Positions 1 to 8,139 of a stretch of 64,000 bases of DNA are shown piece by piece; the stretch's first letter is position 1; each line of letters begins with the position of its first letter. The stretch lies in the NCBI RefSeq assembly GCF_008271745.1, contig NZ_VKKZ01000019.1:186001-250000 (forward strand), given 5' to 3'. This stretch comes from Rufibacter glacialis. Its GTDB lineage: Bacteria; Bacteroidota; Bacteroidia; Cytophagales; Hymenobacteraceae. The notes beneath the pieces are model-generated. The model was not told the DNA's origin. It saw only the letters and a list, made by a program, of their open reading frames with translations, and searched no databases. The translations under genes and the position numbers were made by a program.

Positions 1-171
1 GCCAAAGGTATTGAACTGCGCGGCGCAGGCGCCGATGAAGCCCCCGAGGCCTATAAGAAACTGGAAGACGTCTTGAAGTACCAGGGCAATACCATCAAGG
101 TGCTGCACACGCTTCGGCCCCTGGGCGTGGCCATGGCCGGTGAGGATGTGTATGACCCGTACAAGGATTGA
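1..171 (+). CDS. rtcB: RtcB family RNA ligase, C-terminal fragment (5' end outside window)
   Basis: The frame is open from base 1 to the TGA at 169-171 and gives the last 56 residues of a protein. They match the conserved C-terminus of RtcB, the GTP- and Mn-dependent tRNA-splicing/RNA-repair ligase: GIELRGAGADEAPEAYKKL, then VLHTLRPLGVAMAGED and a terminal DPYKD. RtcB joins 2',3'-cyclic phosphate or 3'-phosphate ends to 5'-OH ends in the cytoplasm. The catalytic Cys/His metal-binding residues lie upstream of the window, so activity cannot be judged. Family assignment is by recognition of this tail. Confidence 0.85.
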   Translation, partial: AKGIELRGAGADEAPEAYKKLEDVLKYQGNTIKVLHTLRPLGVAMAGEDVYDPYKD

Positions 172-186
172 GCAACCAATCCACCT

Positions 187-338
187 GTAGAGACAAGGCA
201 CTGCCTTGTCTCCTCCCCGTAACAAACCAACAGCCTTTCGAAATAGTCTTTTAAACGGCAAATGAGAGGACGATGGCTGATGAGGTTATCAGCAGAAGAA
301 AGGAATGCGCAGGAGACAAGGCAGTGCCTTGTCTCTAC
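187..338. repeat. Pair of inverted GTAGAGACAAGG palindromes (family A, copy 1)
   Basis: Two near-identical palindromic units lie at 187-212 (GTAGAGACAAGG, centre, CCTTGTCTC) and 313-338 (the inverse orientation, ending TCTCTAC). About 100 bases separate them. Each unit can form its own hairpin, and the two can also pair with each other. The same paired arrangement recurs at 22309-22469 with an unrelated spacer. It fills most of the gap between rtcB and the convergent PepSY gene. Confidence 0.8.
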
Positions 339-430
339 ATATTTGGTGACCGATTACAGTCAACCGTTTCTGGGGTGATTTTCAGAAAAAGTACCGAAAA
401 CATATCTTCCTGCCTATCCATGCCGCTCTG

Positions 431-460
431 AGCCTGCTTTTCTAAATACAGCCCTGAAAC
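431..460. repeat. GTTTT/AAAAC palindrome family, degenerate copy
   Basis: The bases around CTGCTTTTC, loop, TAAATACAG and CCCTGAAAC resemble the dispersed hairpin family described in the findings. The outer arm on the left is degraded. It sits just past the stop of the minus-strand PepSY gene. Confidence 0.4.
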
Positions 461-465
461 GACGG

Positions 466-1590
466 TTAGGCCATCCTGAGCTGGAGGCTTTTCTTTTTCT
501 GCTTATTCCGCCAGATGACAAACCCCGACACCCACAGGAACGCGGGCAGGAAACCCAGTAGAAACCAGAGCACCCTGGTCACATAGCCGCCTATTTCCCC
601 GAAGTGGAATGGGATAAACCAGTTCCGTAAGATTCTGGCGCCCAGCGGAGAAGTGTGCGGGTCAAACTGGAAAATCACCTGGCCGGAGTACTGGTCCAGG
701 TAGACCATGGGGCGGAGCTCAGGGCCAGCGCCTACGGTGGCGTCTTCCACAAAGGTGAAGAAGACGGTGCCCACGCTGTCTTTGGGCATGGCCAGGCTGC
801 GTTTGGGCAGGGTGGGGTAAAAGGTATCCATTTGGGCCAAAGCCTGGGCCACGGTCAGCGGCGGGGCATCCATCGCGTACACCGACTTCAGCTTTTTCCC
901 CTCGGGCAGGCGCTCTTTGGTAGCGGTGAGTTGGTTTACGGCGGTCTGGGTTTCCTCGGGGAAGGCGAAATAGGCGCCCGTGATGGCGATGAAAAACAGC
1001 GGCAGGGCCACGTAAAAACCGGTCACGTTATGCAAATCATAGGCCCGGCGTTTGGGGCCGGCGTTTGGTTTGTAGCGGAGGCCGTCGCGCAGGAACCGCT
1101 TTTTACGCGGGAACCACAGGTACAGGCCCGTGGAGAACAGCACCAACGCCATGAGCAGCGCGCAGGTGCCGGTAATGAGCGAACCGGTCTCGCCCATGGT
1201 GAGTTGGCGGTGCAGTTCCAGAATGCCCTCAAACACGCCCCGGCGGTTTTTCATCTCGCCCAGGAACTGGCCCGTGTGCACGTCATAGAACAGCCACTCC
1301 TTCTTGTCTTTGAGCTTAATCTGGTAGTTCTCCAGCTCGCGGGTAGGGAAATTGAGCGTAGCCAAAGGGCTCTGGAACTGGGCCTCGGCTTTTTTTACCA
1401 CCTCCAGCGGCGGGAATACTGGGCCGGTATGCTTGGTTTGGAACTGGTCTGCGTACAGCAGGGCCGTGAGTTCGGGCTGGAACACGTATAAAGAGCCTGA
1501 AATGCCCACCACCGACAGCACGGCGCCGCTCACCAGCCCCACCCATAAATGCACCCAAATCAGTAGTTTTCTTAATCTCATACAAACCAA
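466..1590 (-). CDS. PepSY-associated TM helix protein (siderophore-iron reductase-like)
   Basis: A 374-residue inner-membrane protein of the PepSY_TM (PiuB-like) family. Hydrophobic helices lie near residues 8-36 (with HLWVGLVSGAVLSVVGISG), 136-161, 189-212 and 339-362, separated by periplasmic PepSY-type segments. The HLW motif and the later LHRQL and DLHNVTG histidines are typical of this family, which is thought to move electrons to ferric siderophores. It lies 50 bases downstream of the TonB-dependent siderophore receptor on the same strand, so the two are probably co-transcribed; that pairing is what suggests iron uptake. The start is either the first Met (1590) or the Met three codons in (MRLRKLL, 1581); the second begins directly before the first helix. 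The exact substrate is unknown. Confidence 0.85.
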   Translation of the reverse strand: MVCMRLRKLLIWVHLWVGLVSGAVLSVVGISGSLYVFQPELTALLYADQFQTKHTGPVFPPLEVVKKAEAQFQSPLATLNFPTRELENYQIKLKDKKEWLFYDVHTGQFLGEMKNRRGVFEGILELHRQLTMGETGSLITGTCALLMALVLFSTGLYLWFPRKKRFLRDGLRYKPNAGPKRRAYDLHNVTGFYVALPLFFIAITGAYFAFPEETQTAVNQLTATKERLPEGKKLKSVYAMDAPPLTVAQALAQMDTFYPTLPKRSLAMPKDSVGTVFFTFVEDATVGAGPELRPMVYLDQYSGQVIFQFDPHTSPLGARILRNWFIPFHFGEIGGYVTRVLWFLLGFLPAFLWVSGFVIWRNKQKKKSLQLRMA

Positions 1591-1640
1591 AGCGCCAGCC
1601 TTTCAACAGGCCGGCGCGGAAAAGGGAATGGAAGTAATTT

Positions 1641-3953
1641 CTAGAAGTTCACGCCCACGGTGCCAATGATGGTACGCGGGGCACCCGGCATAATGGCCGT
1701 GGCCGACTGGGCGCCGTCATAGTAGTGCTCATCCGTGAGGTTCTTGCCGTTCACGCTCACGTGGAAGCGCTTGATGCGGTAGAAAACGGTGGCGTCTACT
1801 TTGGTGTAGCCCGGTAACCGGAAGCTGTCGGTGGCATCGCCGGGGCGGGACTGCACCGAGGTGAATCCACCCCCGAAGCCCAGGCCTTTCAGGAACCCTT
1901 GCTGCAGCTCATAGGTGCTCCAGAAGGTGAAGTTATGCGGTGATACGTTCTGGAAACGGGTGCCTTTGGCCGTGGAGCCGTCTGAGCTCACCTTGGCGTT
2001 GATGTAGCTGTAGGTGGCAATCAGATTAAGGCCGGGCAGTACCTCGCCGGTCACGTCCACCTCCATGCCTTCGCTGATGACTTCGCCAATCTGTACCCGG
2101 AAGTTGTTGTCTCGGGCATCAACTGCCGAGATGTTGCTTTTCTTGATTTTGAAGTAGCTGCTGGTCAGGTTCAGGCGGTCTTGGAACAGTCCCAGCTTGA
2201 TACCGCCTTCCATCTGCTGGGTGGTAAGCGGGTCAAACGTGTCGCCCTCCAGGGTGCGGCCAATCTCGGTCTGGAACCCGGTAGAGTAATTCGCGAATAC
2301 AGACAGTGGCCCGTACAGCTCATACAGAACACCTATGCGTGGGTTGAAGGAGCGGTTTTTCTGCTCCACGGTGTCTTTGCCGAAGTAATTCTCAGAGCGG
2401 TAGTCAAACAGGTCATAGCGGGCGCCCAGCAACACGTTCAACCGCTGGTTGATGGTGATGAAATCCTGCACGTAGAAGCCGTAGTTGCGGGTCACGTCCT
2501 GGTAATCCTGGGAAGTGGCCAGTTTGTCAACCGGCTTGGGTTTGCTGCTGTACACGGGGTTGTAGATGTCCAATACGTCATAGGCGGCCCGCTTCACGTT
2601 CAAGTCCAGCAGGAAAGAGCTGTATTCAAAACCAGCCACGGTGCGGTGCTGGATTTGGCTTCCGGTAGCAAAACGGCCGTAGATTTCGTTCTGGGTAGCA
2701 AAGTAGCGCTCAAAGTAGTATTGGTCTTGGTAGCGGCGGTTGATGAGGCGGTCAGAGTTTCTGACCAGGGTGTTCTGCTCTACCAGTTTACGGGTCTCGG
2801 TGCCGTAGTTGAAGTTGGCGGCGTGGCGCAGGCTCCAGGTGTCATTGAGTTTGTGCAACAGGTTGTACTGCACAAACCGGTTCTGATAGAAGGAATAGTT
2901 GTCTGGTTCGCCCAGGCTGCGGCTGCGGGGCACGTCGGCAATCTTGCCGTTTACCGCAAAGATACCGCGGTCAGAAGGCATGTTGTGGTTCAACAATTCG
3001 GCCTCTACGCTTAAAGTGGTGTTGGGCGAGAAATCATAGGTGATGGACGGGGCCACAAAGTAACGCTTGGTCTTCATGAAATCCCGGAAGCTCTCGTTGC
3101 GCTCGTACACGCCGTTGAAGCGGTATTTGAGGGCTTTGCTTTCCCCAATGGTACCGCCCAAATCCACGGCCGGGCGTATCATGCCAAAGTTGTTGGCCGT
3201 CAGCTGCACCGATTGGAACGTGTAGGCGGTGGGTTTCTTGGTGGTGATGTTGATGAGCCCGCCCGGGTCGCTTACGCCATAGAGCACCGAGGCCGGCCCT
3301 TTCATGACTTCAATCTGCTGCACGTTGGCGCTCTCGCGGTAGGTGCGGGCCGGGTTGCGGAAGCCGTTCTTGAAAATGCTGTTCTGATCAGTACGAAAGC
3401 CTCTTATCTGGAAGATGTCGGTGCGGCTGCCAAAGCCGGTCTCCACAGAGACGCCGCTCACGTTGCGCATGGCGTCTTCAATCTTCACCACCTGCAACTG
3501 GTCTAGCGCCCGCCGCGAAATCACCTGCACTGACTGGGGCACGGTGCGTAGCGCCGCCTCCATTTTAGTAGCCGTGGTGCCTTCCCGCTCCAGGTAGTTG
3601 CCGCTGCGGGTGCCCGTTACCTCTACCTGGGCCAGGTTGAAATCTGAGGTGTTGAGCCGAATGTACAAAGGAGTGGCCTGGCCTGCCTGCACGGTCACAG
3701 GTTGGCGCAAGGAAGCGTAGCCAATACCAGAAGCCTGCAGGGTGTAGTCGCCGGCGGGAATGTTCCGGATGAGGAATTTGCCTTCATCATCAGTAGTGCT
3801 TCCCAACGTGGTTCCTTCCAGCCCTACGCTGATGCCAGGAAGCGCTTCTCCCTTGAGGGATTGGATACGGCCTTCCAGCCGGCCATTGGTTTGGGCCAGG
3901 AGCAGGCACGGTAAAAAGAGAAATAAGAAAAAGAGCGTAATGGTTTTCTGCAT
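1641..3953 (-). CDS. TonB-dependent siderophore receptor
   Basis: A 770-residue outer-membrane receptor. Residues 1-20 are a signal peptide (MQKTITLFFLFLFLPC...LLAQ). About 22-95 form a carboxypeptidase-D regulatory-like beta domain (GRLEGRIQSLKGEALPGISV), common in Bacteroidota receptors. About 115-225 are the plug (TVPQSVQVISRRAL, then EDAMRNVSGVS and MKGPASVLYG). The rest is a 22-strand barrel ending in the aromatic residue F (VGVNF). The plug wording fits the ferric-siderophore (FpvA/FhuA-like) subgroup. It would bind a ferri-siderophore and import it with energy from TonB. It is first in an operon with the PepSY protein. A promoter at 3996-4026 and a 13-base palindrome at 3972-3984 suggest iron-dependent control. 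The siderophore itself cannot be named from sequence. Confidence 0.92.
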   Translation of the reverse strand: MQKTITLFFLFLFLPCLLLAQTNGRLEGRIQSLKGEALPGISVGLEGTTLGSTTDDEGKFLIRNIPAGDYTLQASGIGYASLRQPVTVQAGQATPLYIRLNTSDFNLAQVEVTGTRSGNYLEREGTTATKMEAALRTVPQSVQVISRRALDQLQVVKIEDAMRNVSGVSVETGFGSRTDIFQIRGFRTDQNSIFKNGFRNPARTYRESANVQQIEVMKGPASVLYGVSDPGGLINITTKKPTAYTFQSVQLTANNFGMIRPAVDLGGTIGESKALKYRFNGVYERNESFRDFMKTKRYFVAPSITYDFSPNTTLSVEAELLNHNMPSDRGIFAVNGKIADVPRSRSLGEPDNYSFYQNRFVQYNLLHKLNDTWSLRHAANFNYGTETRKLVEQNTLVRNSDRLINRRYQDQYYFERYFATQNEIYGRFATGSQIQHRTVAGFEYSSFLLDLNVKRAAYDVLDIYNPVYSSKPKPVDKLATSQDYQDVTRNYGFYVQDFITINQRLNVLLGARYDLFDYRSENYFGKDTVEQKNRSFNPRIGVLYELYGPLSVFANYSTGFQTEIGRTLEGDTFDPLTTQQMEGGIKLGLFQDRLNLTSSYFKIKKSNISAVDARDNNFRVQIGEVISEGMEVDVTGEVLPGLNLIATYSYINAKVSSDGSTAKGTRFQNVSPHNFTFWSTYELQQGFLKGLGFGGGFTSVQSRPGDATDSFRLPGYTKVDATVFYRIKRFHVSVNGKNLTDEHYYDGAQSATAIMPGAPRTIIGTVGVNF

Positions 3954-3971
3954 GCCTTGGGTGCCTACTTT

Positions 3972-3984
3972 ATTTAGACTAAAT
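3972..3984. promoter_or_regulatory. Candidate iron-responsive operator (ATTTAG-A-CTAAAT)
   Basis: A perfect 6-1-6 palindrome, ATTTAG A CTAAAT, lies just downstream of the receptor's -7 box, about +5 to +17 on the minus-strand transcript. Its position and its AT-rich TTTAG/CTAAA half-sites resemble DtxR/Fur-type metal operators. That it binds a regulator is an inference from placement before a siderophore receptor. Confidence 0.5.
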
Positions 3985-3995
3985 CAAAAGAGGCG

Positions 3996-4026
3996 CAAAG
4001 CTAATAAGTTGCAGGTAAGAAACAAA
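3996..4026 (-). promoter_or_regulatory. Bacteroidota-type promoter of the siderophore receptor operon
   Basis: On the minus strand TTTG (4026-4023) is followed by exactly 19 bases and then TAGCTTTG (4003-3996). This matches the Bacteroidota sigma-ABfr consensus TTTG-N19-TAnnTTTG. The predicted start of transcription is about 3989, giving a leader of roughly 36 bases before the ATG at 3953. Confidence 0.75.
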
Positions 4027-4043
4027 GGTTATTTAGAGGGTTT

Positions 4044-5138
4044 CTAAATAGCTGGGGCAGTATCTGTGCCCGGCATGGTAGTACGGGTTATAGGCAAGCA
4101 ATGCGGGTAATGTTCCTGCACGTAAGAGATGAGTCTTTCCCGCACCCAGCACCGAAGGTCAAAGGCGCTGGAAGAATCGGCGGCACTTACCAGAATCCTG
4201 ATTTCCAGGGTGCGTTCTTTCGCATCGGTGACTTGCAAAACGGCCACCCGCCCGTCCCAGAGGTGGTTCTCAGGCAAGATGCGGTTCAATTCAGCCCGCA
4301 GTTTGTCTAAAGGAGCGGTATAGTCCAGAAACAGGAAGACGCTGCCCAGGAGTTCGGTGGTGGTGCGGGTCCAGTTTTGGAAGGGTTTTTCAATAAAGTA
4401 GTTCAAAGGAAGAATTAAGCGGCGCTGGTCCCAGATACGCAGCACCACATAGGTGAGCGTTATTTCCTCCACGCGGCCCCATTCATTCTCCACCACCAGC
4501 ACGTCATCGATCCGGATGGGTTGGGTAAACGCGATCTGCATGCCCGCCAACAGGTTAGCCAGCGACTTCTGGGCAGCGAAGCCCAGGATCACCCCCGCAA
4601 TACCCGCCGAGGTCACCAAGCCGGTGCCAATCTTGCGCACCGTAGGGAAACTCATGAGAATAAGCGAGATGGTGAAGAAAACGATCAGGATGATGACTAT
4701 TTTCTTCACGAACTGCAGCTGGGTGAACAGTTTCCTTTCCCTGAAATTGTCGGCTTTGTCTAATTGGTACTTATGTCTGATTCTGTACTGCACCACGTAC
4801 ACCCAACCAATGAGCATCCAGGCAAAGGCACAGGTAAGCGCTATTTCCACTATCCTCCTGAAAACCTCAAAGAATTCTGCGCGCAGCGGCACCAGCGGCA
4901 GCATGCCAGACAAGAGCAGCAGCGGGAACAAATAACCAAGGGGCTGGGGAAGATGCTGCAGGAAGCCTTGCAGCCAATACTGGGGGAATCGGTTGTTGTA
5001 GATGGTGACCGATCTGATAACCAACCATTTGATCAAGTGGCCTAAGACAAGGGCCCCCACTATGACCGCCAGGCCCTGCAGAAACAAAGGCAAGTGGTCT
5101 TCCACAAAGTGGGTCAAGGTATCCAGCACTTCCATCAT
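4044..5138 (-). CDS. MscS family mechanosensitive ion channel
   Basis: A 364-residue inner-membrane protein. Hydrophobic segments lie near residues 18-40, 66-85, 96-116 and 143-165. They are followed by the pore-lining helix around 170-200 (GLVTSAGIAGVILGFAAQK), which is the Gly/Ala-rich signature of MscS. The beta domain follows (PIRIDDVLVVENEWGRVEEI, then LPLNYFIEKPFQNWTR). Such channels release solutes on hypo-osmotic shock. The next gene, divergently transcribed, makes trehalose, an osmolyte, so the neighbourhood is consistent with osmotic adaptation. With its extra N-terminal helices it belongs to the mid-size MscS group rather than the three-helix E. coli type. The first of two Met codons is used as start. 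Confidence 0.9.
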   Translation of the reverse strand: MMEVLDTLTHFVEDHLPLFLQGLAVIVGALVLGHLIKWLVIRSVTIYNNRFPQYWLQGFLQHLPQPLGYLFPLLLLSGMLPLVPLRAEFFEVFRRIVEIALTCAFAWMLIGWVYVVQYRIRHKYQLDKADNFRERKLFTQLQFVKKIVIILIVFFTISLILMSFPTVRKIGTGLVTSAGIAGVILGFAAQKSLANLLAGMQIAFTQPIRIDDVLVVENEWGRVEEITLTYVVLRIWDQRRLILPLNYFIEKPFQNWTRTTTELLGSVFLFLDYTAPLDKLRAELNRILPENHLWDGRVAVLQVTDAKERTLEIRILVSAADSSSAFDLRCWVRERLISYVQEHYPHCLPITRTTMPGTDTAPAI

Positions 5139-5165
5139 AAAAACGCAAAAGCAAGTTCTAAACTA

Positions 5166-5192
5166 CCCGGTTACCGGGCAAAAGGTTACCGG
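5166..5192. promoter_or_regulatory. Repeated GGTTACCGG motif between mscS-like gene and otsAB
   Basis: CCCGGTTACCGGG (5166-5178), a near-perfect palindrome, is followed by a second GGTTACCGG (5184-5192) in the 261-base divergent gap. Two copies about 17 bases apart, close to the mscS start, could be a regulator binding site. No regulator is known and no clear promoter was found in this gap. Confidence 0.35.
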
Positions 5193-5399
5193 CGAGCTTT
5201 TATAAGGCCTTGGCCCGGCTTTCTGCCTTTTGGTACTATTGGCATATAAATCAACCCACAGAGGTAAAAAAGAGTAAATAAACAAGAGTGCGCTCTGGCA
5301 AAGACCCTTGTTGCCTGGCTTGTACGTGTTTTTACGGAGCCTGCGCGGTACAGGGGCAAAGAGACGCACGTTCTGTTTTTGCTTTAAAAAATCAATTCT

Positions 5400-7574
5400 A
5401 TGCCTAAAACCATTATCATTTCAAACCGGCTTCCTATCAAAGTACAACGCACCGAAGACGGCCTGGCATACGAAACCAGCGAAGGCGGCCTGGCCACCGG
5501 TTTAGGTTCTATCTATAAACAAGACGACAATATCTGGATTGGCTGGCCCGGTACCTTTTTCTCAGACGAAGCCGAGCAGCAGCAGGTGGCCAAAGACCTG
5601 GCCGAGCAAAGCATGCGCCCGGTTTTCCTCACGGAGAGCGAGATCCGGGACTTCTATGAAGGATTCAGCAACGAGACGCTGTGGCCCACCTTCCACTACT
5701 TCAGCCAGTATTCTGTGTATGATGACACCTTCTGGGAAGCCTACCAGCAGGTGAATCGGAAATTCTGCAAGGCCGTGATGGAGCATGCGGAGCCCGGTGA
5801 CACCATTTGGGTGCATGACTACCAGTTGCTGCTACTGCCAGCGCTTCTCAGGAGCGAAATGCTGGAAAGCACCATTGGGTTCTTCCAACACATCCCGTTT
5901 CCGTCTTATGAGATTTTCAGGTTGCTGCCCTGGCGCGAGCAGATCCTGCAGGGCATGCTGGGTGCCGACCTGATCGGGTTCCATACCTATGATGATGCCC
6001 GCCACTTCCTTTCCTCGGTGAGCCGCATTGTAGGGTTCAACACCTCGCAGGGGCTGATTGACAACGGTCACCGCAGCATCATGGTAGATGCCTTCCCCAT
6101 GGGCATTGACGAGGAGAAGTACGCCACGCTGGCGGCCTCTGAGGAAACCAAGGCGAAAAAGCAGGAATACCAGGAGGCACTGCAAGACCAGCAGATTATC
6201 CTCTCCATTGACCGGCTTGACTATTCCAAGGGCATTCCGCAGCGGTTGCAGGCCTATGAGCTCTTCCTGAAGGAGAACCCCGAGTTCCACGGCAAGGTGA
6301 CCCTGTTCATGCTGGTGGTGCCCTCGCGCGACCAGGTGGAGCGCTACCGCCAGTTGAAGGAGACCATAGATGAGTTGGTGGGCCGCATCAACAGCTCTTA
6401 CCGCACCATCACCTGGAACCCCATCCAGTACTTCTACCGCTCGTTCCCCATTGAGGAACTCTCGGCGCTGTATTCCATGGCCCACGTGGCCCTGGTCACG
6501 CCCATGCGCGATGGTATGAACCTGGTCTGCAAAGAGTACATCGCCAGCAAGCTAGACCAGAAAGGCGTGCTGGTGCTGAGCGAGATGGCAGGCGCCTCGC
6601 GCGAACTCGCCGATGCCGTGCTCATCAACCCCAACGACATGGGCCAGCTGGTGCAGGCGCTGCGGCAAGCCCTCACCATGCCAGAAGAGGAGCAGACCAC
6701 CCGTATGAAGAACATGCAGGACACGGTGCGCCGGTACAACATTCACCACTGGGTAGAGATTTTCATGAACCGACTGGATTATATAAAACTGAAGCAAATG
6801 TCTATGGCCACGGAATATCTGTCTTCTGAGGAGCGGGAGCAGCTGGCTTCCAGTTTCCGACAGGCGCAGCAGCGGCTGTTGTTCCTGGACTATGACGGCA
6901 CGCTCACGTCCTTCACCAAAGACCCTACCCAGGCCTTCCCAGACGAGGAATTGTTAGCTACCCTGGAATGCCTCACGCAAGACCCCAAAAACCGGGTGGT
7001 CATTGTGAGCGGCCGTGACCGCAACACCCTGCAGAAATGGCTGGGGCATTTGCCCGTGGATTTCATTGCCGAGCATGGGGTCTGGTACCGGGAACGCAGT
7101 GGCGAATGGGACATGTTCCAGAACCTGTCTGATGCCTGGAAAAAAGAGGTTCGGCCGGTGCTGGAACTGCACGTGAGCCGCACGCCGGGTTCCTTCATTG
7201 AGGAAAAGGATTTCAGCCTGGTATGGCACTACCGCCGGGTAGACCCCACCTTAGCCGAGCTCCGAGCCCGGGAGTTGAGCAACTACCTGCTGTTCATTGC
7301 CGCTAACATCAACCTGCAGGTCATGGAAGGCGATAAGATTGTGGAGGTGAAAAATGTGGAGGTGAACAAAGGCATTGGCACTACCCGCTGGCTGGAACAG
7401 CACCCCCATGACTTCATCCTCTGCATAGGCGATGACCGCACCGACGAAGACATGTTCCGGGTCATGCCTGAGGAGGCCTTCACCATCAAAGTAGGCAGCG
7501 AACGCTCCCTGGCCCGTTTCAACCTGGATAACTCCAAACAAGTGCGTAAACTGCTGAAGTCTTTGTGCTCCTGA
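5400..7574 (+). CDS. otsAB: Bifunctional trehalose-6-phosphate synthase/phosphatase (OtsA-OtsB fusion)
   Basis: A 724-residue cytoplasmic enzyme with two domains. Residues 1 to about 465 are a GT20 glycosyltransferase that joins glucose from a nucleotide sugar to glucose-6-phosphate (NRLPIKV and GGLATGL at the N-terminus, [12 protein letters not shown] near 270, then [16 protein letters not shown]). About 490-724 are a HAD phosphatase of the OtsB type ([12 protein letters not shown] near 493, [13 protein letters not shown], and [10 protein letters not shown] near 676) that releases trehalose. All expected HAD aspartates are present, so both halves look active. The fusion makes trehalose without a free phosphorylated intermediate. 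It ends facing the GH15 gene at 8140-9924, which may degrade trehalose. The ATG at 5400 matches the usual [12 protein letters not shown] start. Confidence 0.95.
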   Translation: MPKTIIISNRLPIKVQRTEDGLAYETSEGGLATGLGSIYKQDDNIWIGWPGTFFSDEAEQQQVAKDLAEQSMRPVFLTESEIRDFYEGFSNETLWPTFHYFSQYSVYDDTFWEAYQQVNRKFCKAVMEHAEPGDTIWVHDYQLLLLPALLRSEMLESTIGFFQHIPFPSYEIFRLLPWREQILQGMLGADLIGFHTYDDARHFLSSVSRIVGFNTSQGLIDNGHRSIMVDAFPMGIDEEKYATLAASEETKAKKQEYQEALQDQQIILSIDRLDYSKGIPQRLQAYELFLKENPEFHGKVTLFMLVVPSRDQVERYRQLKETIDELVGRINSSYRTITWNPIQYFYRSFPIEELSALYSMAHVALVTPMRDGMNLVCKEYIASKLDQKGVLVLSEMAGASRELADAVLINPNDMGQLVQALRQALTMPEEEQTTRMKNMQDTVRRYNIHHWVEIFMNRLDYIKLKQMSMATEYLSSEEREQLASSFRQAQQRLLFLDYDGTLTSFTKDPTQAFPDEELLATLECLTQDPKNRVVIVSGRDRNTLQKWLGHLPVDFIAEHGVWYRERSGEWDMFQNLSDAWKKEVRPVLELHVSRTPGSFIEEKDFSLVWHYRRVDPTLAELRARELSNYLLFIAANINLQVMEGDKIVEVKNVEVNKGIGTTRWLEQHPHDFILCIGDDRTDEDMFRVMPEEAFTIKVGSERSLARFNLDNSKQVRKLLKSLCS

Positions 7575-7680
7575 GGGAGTGGGTGAATCCTTGTTTCTGG
7601 TTGGCTTTCTTAAAAAACAGGCTTGAAACCAGCCTGATCAGCGAGAGAGGATTTGTTATGCTTTAAGGTTATTGTGGTAA

Positions 7681-7714
7681 GACACTCGTAGGACCTTCGG
7701 ACACTACGAGGTCT
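7681..7714. repeat. Dispersed palindrome family B, copy 1
   Basis: GACACTCGTAGGACC, then TTC, then GGACACTACGAGGTCT forms an imperfect hairpin. Five copies occur in the window (7681, 7810, 24277, 25779, 60020), always between genes and in either orientation. Confidence 0.8.
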
Positions 7715-7734
7715 GGAAACGGATAGTAAGTACC

Positions 7735-7770
7735 AAACCTCACAGGTTTTCAAAACCTGTGAGGTTTTTT
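7735..7770 (+). terminator. Hairpin terminator downstream of otsAB
   Basis: Arms AAACCTCACAGGTTTT (7735-7750) and its exact complement (7752-7767) are separated by one base and followed by a run of eight T that includes the last arm bases. It lies 160 bases past the otsAB stop. Confidence 0.65.
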
Positions 7771-7809
7771 TTATTAAGGCTGCTGCTTTCTCCATCCAGT
7801 CTGCTCGAA

Positions 7810-7844
7810 AGACCTCGTAGTGTCCGGAGGTCCTACGAGGGTCT
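7810..7844. repeat. Dispersed palindrome family B, copy 2
   Basis: AGACCTCGTAGTGTCC, GGAGG, then TCCTACGAGGGTCT. This is the reverse orientation of the copy at 7681-7714, so the two copies form an inverted pair around the 7735-7770 hairpin. Confidence 0.8.
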
Positions 7845-8081
7845 AAAACCCTATGCCGCAGATTAACCTAAGGAGGTTCCAACCCTTGCTACCATTAACT
7901 GGAGCAAATCCGGAGACTCGTGCTTGCGGAAAGACCTGTGCCTAATCAAAGCCCGCCGCTGTTGGTATTGCTACTAAAGCGCCTAATTCTGATCCAATGC
8001 CAAACAGCTAAAACTAAATACTAACAACTGATAACCTGCAACTATCAATATTATTTCCAGGAAAAGAAGCCTAAAACCCTA

Positions 8082-8124
8082 AAAAGCAGAAAGGCTCACC
8101 AACTTGGTGAGCCTTTCTGCTTTT
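8082..8124. terminator. Bidirectional terminator, 21-bp perfect hairpin
   Basis: Arms of 21 bases (8082-8102 and 8104-8124) are perfectly complementary around a single C. The left arm starts with AAAA and the right arm ends with TTTT, so it can stop transcription both ways. It lies 15 bases from the stop of the minus-strand GH15 gene. Confidence 0.85.
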
Positions 8125-8139
8125 GAAAGAGATCAACGG

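Larger units (their letters stand above)
7575..8139. other. Repeat-rich gap between convergent otsAB and GH15 genes
   Basis: No gene is seen. The gap holds a degenerate GTTTT/AAAAC palindrome at 7593-7629, two family B palindromes at 7681-7714 and 7810-7844, a hairpin terminator at 7735-7770 and a long perfect hairpin at 8082-8124. The stretch 7850-8070 has only short, unconvincing matches to other repeats, such as AGACTCGTGC near 7915. Confidence 0.7.

Noticed and set aside
172..465. Possible tRNA or small RNA gene after rtcB
   Set aside because: The only structures are the paired family A palindromes; no cloverleaf or other RNA signature was found.
655..1491. 278-codon plus-strand frame opposite the PepSY gene
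   Set aside because: It is the antisense shadow of a well-supported gene and has no domain; many such long shadows occur because of the codon use.
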